Assembly (NCBI GenBank): GCA_900073065.1
Contig: FJOG01000022.1
Coordinates: forward strand, 1,174,089-1,238,088
From: Phialocephala subalpina
Taxonomy: Eukaryota > Ascomycota > Leotiomycetes > Helotiales > Mollisiaceae
Length of the DNA: 64,000 nt
Reading direction: 5' to 3'
Every line of letters begins with the position of its first letter. Position 1 is the stretch's first letter. The translations under genes were made by a program, and so were the position numbers. Shown here in pieces: positions 57,508 through 64,000 of this stretch. The notes under the pieces were generated by a model. It was not told the DNA's origin, made no database searches, and saw nothing but the letters and a program-made list of their open reading frames with translations.

Positions 57508-58411
57508 CCATAAAATCTCCAATAAATCAATCCAATAAATCCAATCACCAAATGATTTACCAAAGAGAAAGAATATCAACTTGAGTACAAGCTAATCAAT
57601 TTCATCTTATAATTATCTTTTATAATAAGCAATTTATATATTATCGATTTTTAAATTTTAAATATTATAATTTTTATTTTTTATCTTAATATTTAATATC
57701 TAATAATATTCCGGCGCGTAAACTCCCGGTGAATATATTCCTATAATAAGGTTTATAAGGGAACTCTAATTAACCGGTAATTCGTACCGCCAAACGTATT
57801 CACTTGGAGCTCCCAATAAATACGCTTTTAAATTCGCGGCCTTTACGTTTAATCCCTAACCGCGAGGCCGTTAATAATATAGCCATATTACTAAGCGGTA
57901 AACGGATTCTACCCACCCGGAATCACGCAGGGGCTAGAACCGGGGTCCCATATTACCACTAGTAAATTACTAACCGTAATAAGATCTTTATTTCCCCCTT
58001 TTCCGGCCGTTATTAAACCCTAGAAAATAAGTAATATTACCTCTACATAAGGCGGGGCCCGATTTCAGTGAAATCGGCGTCCATATTCGGTAAGCGCAAT
58101 TAGAATAGGCTTAGCGTGTTAGTCAAATCGGCAGTCAAATCGGCGGTGTAAATGAGGGTATAACTTTATAAAGACGACAACTTTTGCTATACTACTAACA
58201 CACAGCATTAACTAAGCATAGATCTCGGTACTAAATATCTTGCATACCAAATATAAGTAAATTGAAGGGAGTCTAGGGTTAACTTGGGGTATGTCAGCTG
58301 ACTTGGGTTGTTGAATAAGCAACCATTCAATGGGATAGTAAGCAAGACTACGACGATTAAAACGACGATACGTTTGAGTATAATGCAAAATATGGGGTCT
58401 TATTCTGTACT
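57508..58411. other. Decayed repeat region upstream of the helicase relic
   Basis: 57590-57710 is AT-rich. 57715-58150 has mixed composition with CCGG/CGCG words in A/T-rich context and looks like a RIPped repeat. Minus-strand 57900-57980 has a tRNA-like promoter pattern (TTACTAGTGGTAAT and GGTTCTAGCCCC). A small palindrome CGATTTC/GAAATCG lies near 58059, followed by repeated AAATCGGC words (58072, 58124, 58136). No gene is supported. Confidence 0.45.
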
Positions 58412-61400
58412 TTGCACCATACAGTAGTCCGAGGGCTAATAGTCCATCTTCGTAACAATTATAATCTTAGAAAAGAGAGACGGAAACCAGTGCTTACAAA
58501 GTATAGACATCTACTACTACGGCATCCAAAGGACGTGGAACTACTAAAACCCGGAGGACTACCATTCGCAGCACTAAAAAAACCATTGGATGGATTTCAA
58601 TGCGATGACTGTGACCAGCTTATAGTATCAAAAGACTCGATCCAAAAACACTGCAAAAGCCATGGATGGTTTTAGTCAAAACAAGACCCGGTGCATTAGA
58701 AAATAGTGAAAGTGCAAACGTTCTTTGGGACTGGATTTCAACGATATTTTATTGTTAAATACCAAGAAGAGGCTTCCCCGCAAATAGAAGCAACAAATAA
58801 CGACAACGACGAAGATGCCGCAGTCCGGGACCAACTACTACGCGAATTCAACGAAATAGACGAGCGGGACACAAAACGGCTTGAGATTACAGATTCTAAG
58901 ACTGAAAAGAGCGATAATACTAGTTAGTGGAACTTTGTGCAATGGCGACCGCACTTTAGCAGTCGCAATATTAAGCGTATTGCTCATACCAGTAAATTGC
59001 CGGACCGGAAAAACAAGCAGCTCCAGCGCGTGAGCGAAATCGTCGATATAATGATTAAACGTGCCGTAGATGGGCTGAGCAGTTTGCACGACGATACTCC
59101 ATATTGGCTGCGAACGGCGAACTCGACTGAGAAAATTGAGAACCGGCCTATGGTGCGGTTGCAAAACGAGGATAACTTGGACCGGTATATTACTTATCTT
59201 CGTCGTTTTGCTTACTATTTGTTACGAGTGTACGTAGCGCAAAAAGAGAAGGAGAGCTGTGGACGTAATAAAAGTAAGAGCGGGGATAAAGGGTTGATAG
59301 ACGATAATGAAGGCCGTAGATGGGCTGAGCAGTTTGCACGACGATACTCCATATTGGCTGCGAACGGCGAACTCGACTGAGAAAATTGAGAACCGGCCTA
59401 TGGTGCGGTTGCAAAACGAGGATAACTTGGACCGGTATATTACTTATCTTCGTCGTTTTGCTTACTATTTGTTACGAGTGTACGTAGCGCAAAAAGAGAA
59501 GGAGAGCTGTGGACGTAATAAAAGTAAGAGCGGGGATAAAGGGTTGATAGACGATAATGAAGTAGTCCTATGATTCATTTTGCGGCTATTTTAAGTATTG
59601 TAGAAGACGAGAATCGCTTAAAGCGTAGTGACGAGTATTTATATATACTCGCTGGATTTATGTACTGCGTCCGAGTCTTGTTTGTTGAGCATACACTCCT
59701 AGTAGCCACGAGGGCAGATTAGACTGTAGTAGACATCGACCGGTTTCTTGAATTGCGGAAGAAATATCTCGTGGTTGGAAGCTATAGCCCATGCAGCTTC
59801 TTAATCAAGATGTTGGGGTATAGTAAGACAATGAGTATGCAGAAGATCAATTAGCCTAGTATTACTTGGACCCGGTTTGAAACGAATCGTCCGGATGGTG
59901 ATATCTTGGAATTTCATGGGAAGCCACTGCCGATTAAGCGGTTTAAGGATGCAATCCACGATATGATTTGGGAGGCCGAAGACATCTTGTAGTAGGATTT
60001 GATGTGGGTTCCGCAAAAGAAAAACCGGTTTGAGATTAATTTGGATGTGATTTAAGATGATTTATTATTGGTTGCACGGAGTGCTTCATGGGTGACAAAT
60101 GAAGCTAATGGAATGAAGGATAAGAGGGAGTGGATGATGGATCAAATGTTGAAGGCTCTAAAAGACTAGTAGCTATAGGACCGAAAGAAGAATACATGGC
60201 GAATAACGAGAGTCCGCGAGTATCGGCAATTGCAAAAGCGAATTAAAGAATTGTCGCTCGCTTTAGGGCATAAGGGCAGTAGTCCACCCGATCGCGGAGA
60301 AGAGATTACGCCTATTCGGTTCCGCAATAGACTTCTTTAGGAGCGTAATATCTATGTGATCGGCGGACGAATCGCGTATGTTACGCGGTATTACAAGTTT
60401 TAAGTACTCTTTGGTGAGGCTAAGGTTATCCCACGATTTCTCCCATGGCGGATAGGATAAATCTGGGCTATATATTTGGTTTACGTGCAACTATTTTCAG
60501 AGACTCTAGACCAAAAAACAAACGGACTCCCCCGGAGTGATCATTTTTAATATAATAAACATGGTTTATAGACTCGCGAGCACTTGATAAAAGTCTTAAC
60601 CCAGGAAACCGCTATCCGACTGGGAATACGGTTAACTACGCAAGATTATCGGAATGTGGCTATTGAGATGGGCCGCGAATATATCGGAATCGAGTTTCTT
60701 AGGGATCTTCCCGCGATTGAGGATATACCGCATGAAGATACTAATATCGTTATAAGTGCTGTAAATCTTGCCGCTGCTCATGGGAAGGACATTGCGGAGC
60801 GGTATGGGGTGCGTAGTAATATTATCCGCAATTTGAGTAATGAAAGCATCCGGATCTTTAAGGCCATTGGCACACAGTGGCACCAACTACTAAGATTAGA
60901 CAGCAAAAAGCCATCCCCATCCGCGAAGCATTACCGTAGTTTGTCGTATAGCACTCTACTAGCCAGTCTGGTTCCCAAGAAGTCGAGATCACCGTTGGAA
61001 AGACCGTAGCCCGTGGTTTTTACTCCGCCGCTGACTAGTGTATCTCAGCCGGGGTTGTTAACGCTATTGAGTTCCAATTTATCCGGGTATAGGTCACTCG
61101 AGTTGGAGCTAATGGCGTTTCCTAGTCGGCCACGGGTTAAAGTAGCAACGACTGGGGTTCTGCCACTTACCACGGTCCCAATCTACTTTAGAGAGGAGAT
61201 CTATAACGGACTGAAGAAGGTGCTTAACCAAAAAGAGCCCGAGTTCCGTTCGAATGAATAGAAAGAGGCTGTGTTTGCTGCACTGGACCAATAGACTCCA
61301 TTAATTGTAGTATTACCCATTGGAGGCGGTAAAACGCTGACTTTTACACTTCTAGCTATACTTCGGGACCCAGGCGTCAGCGTTGTAGTGGCACTGTTCA

Positions 61401-63481
61401 ATGCACTCGAGAAGGACTACGTACGGCGACTCTGGCTTGCCTATATCGAGCATGTCGTCTAGTACTATGGAGAGACGCGGTATGCCCTCGTGGTGGTAGT
61501 CAGCGTTGACCGGGCAGTAATAACCGGGTTTATTACGTATGGATCGATGCTTCGAAAAAGAAAACTACTACGCCGTGTAGTGCTTGATAAATGTCATCTT
61601 TCATTTACAGCTAGTAACTACCGGCCCAAGCTACGGTAGCTTGGTCATCTTTAGGTGCTCCGGTGCCCTATAATCTTGCTGACGGCCATACTCCTACCCA
61701 TTCGATTAAATGAGTTGCGAGAAATGATGCACATTTCCGACTTTCGTCTGATTCGTATGAGCACAGTTCGGGCCAATATCCGGTACATGGTGCGGTAATG
61801 TCCTAATTAGAGTGTGTTGAAGCTCGCTAAGGAAATGGCACGGCTACGGCGTCTAGGACCGGGAGAGCGTGGCATCTTTTATTGCAGCAATCGGGATAGA
61901 ATCGAAGAAGTGGTTAAAGTTTTAAGTTGTTCGTATTATCATTCTATAGTTAATGAAAAGGATGCAGCTATTGAGAAGTGGTTGTAGGATGCGGGTTTCA
62001 TGGCTGCAATTGGAGCATTTGGCACTGGTGGAGATTATCTTCGAATCGTTTATATTGTGCACATTGGAGTCTTATACGGTATAATCGACTTTGTATAAGA
62101 GATTGGGCGTAGTGGACGAGCTGGGGAAGAGGTTGATTCTATTATTCTACTTGAAGATGCCGAATTTCAGCGGCTCGAGAAGTAAGACGCTGCGGAGTTA
62201 ACCGTCGATAAGCTTACTATGTAGCGGTTTATTTAAACACGGGAATATCGACGTTTTGCCATGAGTGGCTATTTAGACGAGGAAGGGCAGACTTGCGAAG
62301 ACGTTGGCGGACGGCTTTGCGATTGCTGCGGAGGAGGGGTTTCGGATTGGATTGCGGGTTAAGTTCGAGCAATTAAGGAGTTGCAGTAATTTGAGAATAA
62401 GATGAATGAGGCTCAGCGGCACTGTGGGTTTTGCTGGGTAATATATGGGCCGGCTGAAGTAGAGCATTCGCCCGTGGGGTGTACTCGAATAGATGGGGTA
62501 GATTTGGAATAGAGCGCGTAGTTACGGGATGGGATTCGTCTCGATCGGCGGTGTCGCGATTACTGGAAGTGTGGGATTAGCCAGTAGATTTGTAAAGGGA
62601 TCGAGAATAAGTAAGCATGCTAATGGAGTGGTGTTGTGGCGTGTTTCTGGCTCAGTTGGTTTTATTTTCTTTATGGGCAGGGAGCATTCGCTGAAGGGGG
62701 CTATTAAGGCCAGAATATTATCGCATATCGGAAATGGTTTGGTCTTCGGGCTCGATAGAAAGTCCAAGGGGCTATTATTAGCAATAGGATGTGGCTTTTA
62801 TGGACTATGCTCTAAAGAGACGATAAGGTTAAGGGAGGGAGGGAAGGAAGGGAAGGAAGTAGTCTCGAGGGTTTGGATAAGGCGGTCATTACTATAATAG
62901 AAGAGGAATTAAGCACTCCGGCGGACGGAGCCGAGAGCGAAGACGAGGTCGATGTCGAGGTTGAAGCAAAACCGGAGATTGGTAGGGCGGTCGAATCAGC
63001 TCTCGAGGATATTTTGAGTCGGCGCTCGCGGGTGATTAAATGGCTTAGTGCGCACTGCATTTACTGTGAAGTGACGAGGGCGCCGCAAAGTAATAATAAG
63101 CATTGGTATAAGACGTGCTACCGGTCCTAGGGTTTGGCGGATAATCTTAAGTATTCGGCGTCAGTGGAATGGCAAATTGGGATAGATAAGTTTCGGCGGA
63201 GTAAGTGTTCTTAGTGCAAGGAAGATATTGACTAGTGCGGGACTCGGATTTCGCTGGATGTTACTTGCCTATATGGAGACGTGATCATGCCCGTGCTATT
63301 TATATTGCATCGATAGAGCTGGCTTAAGAGGTGGTTAGACGGGGAGGGCTATAAAGTAGTATTTGGGGTTGCGCAATTACAGCGATAGCTCAATGGGGTT
63401 AGTGATCAAAAAAGGTTTAATCGAAGTAAAGTAATAGAAGCGTTTAAGGCGTATTGCTCGGAGTTCCAACGGGCCGAGTAA
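58412..63481 (+). pseudogene. DUF3505/RecQ-type telomere-linked-like helicase, RIP-inactivated
   Basis: The N-terminal part has the DUF3505 zinc-finger pattern FQCDDCDQLIVSKDSI then KHCKSHGW (58596-58670). After a 250-bp duplication and a frameshift near 59565, one frame runs from 59570 to 63481. It holds EAEDIL**DLMWV-type core blocks, FRSNE*KEAVFAAL, Walker A LPIGGGKTLTF, VVLDKCHLSFTASNYRPKLR (DEAH box changed to DKCH), ILLTAILLP, GIFYCSNRDR and DFV*EIGRSGRAG (motif VI). By hand count this part has 27 TAG, 14 TAA and no TGA inside the frame, at sites where relatives mostly have Gln. A Cys-rich zone follows (CDCCGGG, HCGFCWVIYGP, CIYC). Family members are subtelomeric in several ascomycetes. 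The copy is dead unless stops are bypassed. Confidence 0.82.
59063..59562 (+). repeat. Perfect tandem duplication, period 250 bp (helicase relic)
   Basis: 59063-59312 and 59313-59562 are identical, including RIP-type changes. The unit starts GCCGTAGATGGGCTGAGC and ends GACGATAATGAAG. The second copy is out of frame. The period is the same as at 44299. Confidence 0.95.
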
Positions 63482-64000
63482 AGGGTATAAAAGTAAGTAG
63501 AGTATCTCTCGCATTAATACTTAATATAAACTTTTCAAAGTATTATCGACTATAATAACTTAATATAAATATTTTATAATATATAATAATAATAAAATGA
63601 GAAATGTTTCGGGTTATATTAGTCCAAGGAAACTTATATTATATTTCATACTTTATATAAATAATTAATATAAAAGGATATTAAAAAAAGAACTTCACTA
63701 GTATTTAAAAGAGTATACAAATATAAAGTTATATTTAAAACGAGAATTATAAGATAAGTATAATAATTGGAATTTGGATTTAAATTAAATATAATATAAT
63801 AAAATAAAATAAAATATTTAAATAATATTAAAAAGTGATTAGTATAATATAAAAAAGAAAACAAAAAAACTAAAAAGAGGATTTTAATATCCAAATTTTT
63901 TTTTTTAAAAAAAAAATACGTATATATAAAATAATAATTATATTCCATATATATATATATATATATATTAAAGTAAATATAAACTTAATATAATAAATAA
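63482..64000. other. AT-rich tail with TA microsatellite
   Basis: Nearly pure A/T sequence with an A/T homopolymer block near 63890-63916 and a (TA)n tract at about 63949-63969. No gene. No telomere repeat (TTAGGG/CCCTAA) array is seen before the window ends. Confidence 0.7.

Noticed and set aside
59570..63481. Genuine stop-codon reassignment (TAA/TAG = Gln)
   Set aside because: Neighbouring intact genes end at TAA/TAG normally, and T->I, A->V and P->L changes at CpA codons fit RIP better.
63480..64000. Telomere at the right end, suggested by the telomere-linked-type helicase
   Set aside because: No TTAGGG/CCCTAA array is present; only AT-rich DNA is seen.

Overview
The window is nuclear DNA of a filamentous ascomycete (Pezizomycotina). 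Short GT-AG introns of about 40-90 bp, fungal protein families (BIM1-like, GH17 BtgC-type, Clr5-ankyrin, Rds1/LsdA-like, DUF3505 helicase) and AT-rich islands full of CpA->TpA-type stop codons, the mark of repeat-induced point mutation (RIP), all point that way. Leotiomycetes or Dothideomycetes are possible, but the sequence does not settle the class. Two N runs (20 and 539 bases) show it is scaffolded.

Region 1 (1-30.6 kb) is gene-dense and mostly intact. It holds a partial BIM1-like copper protein, an SRR1-domain protein, an isochorismatase-family hydrolase, a 1060-residue Clr5-ankyrin protein and a GH17 wall glucanase. A run of small-molecule enzymes follows: amidase, SDR reductase, quinone oxidoreductase, xylose-reductase-like AKR and FAD oxidoreductase. 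Between the last two lie a single-pass surface protein and an HD phosphohydrolase. An unclear membrane-protein locus, a decayed MFS transporter and a basic-N-terminus protein with a nuclease-like motif complete the region.

Region 2 (31.6-33.75 kb) is the most unusual part. A MazG-like nucleotide pyrophosphohydrolase and a GIY-YIG plus DUF2075 (Schlafen-like SF1) helicase lie head to tail, intronless, and overlap by 23 bp as in a bacterial operon. Both frames are intact. This looks like a horizontally acquired nucleic-acid/nucleotide module, possibly defence-related.

Region 3 (33.9-46.2 kb) is a transposon graveyard. A multicopper-oxidase pseudogene is split by a TIR element that contains the 539-N gap. 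An NmrA-like pseudogene is cut by a Tc1/mariner element with a TA target duplication. A second, heavily RIPped mariner sits inside intron 1 of a decayed Hsp70 gene. One intact gene, a secreted ferritin-like Rds1/LsdA protein, survives among them.

Region 4 (47-57.5 kb) holds an intact sugar transporter, an AT-rich block, a RIP-damaged GH5 glycosidase, a tiny membrane-protein candidate and a second Clr5-ankyrin gene. Region 5 (57.6-64 kb) is a DUF3505/RecQ-type 'telomere-linked' helicase relic. Its final 3.9 kb is one continuous frame broken by about 41 TAG/TAA codons and no TGA, then AT-rich DNA.

Two perfect tandem duplications, in the Hsp70 and helicase relics, both have a period of exactly 250 bp, which suggests an assembly artefact. 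All coordinates and splice sites were read by hand, with no database search.
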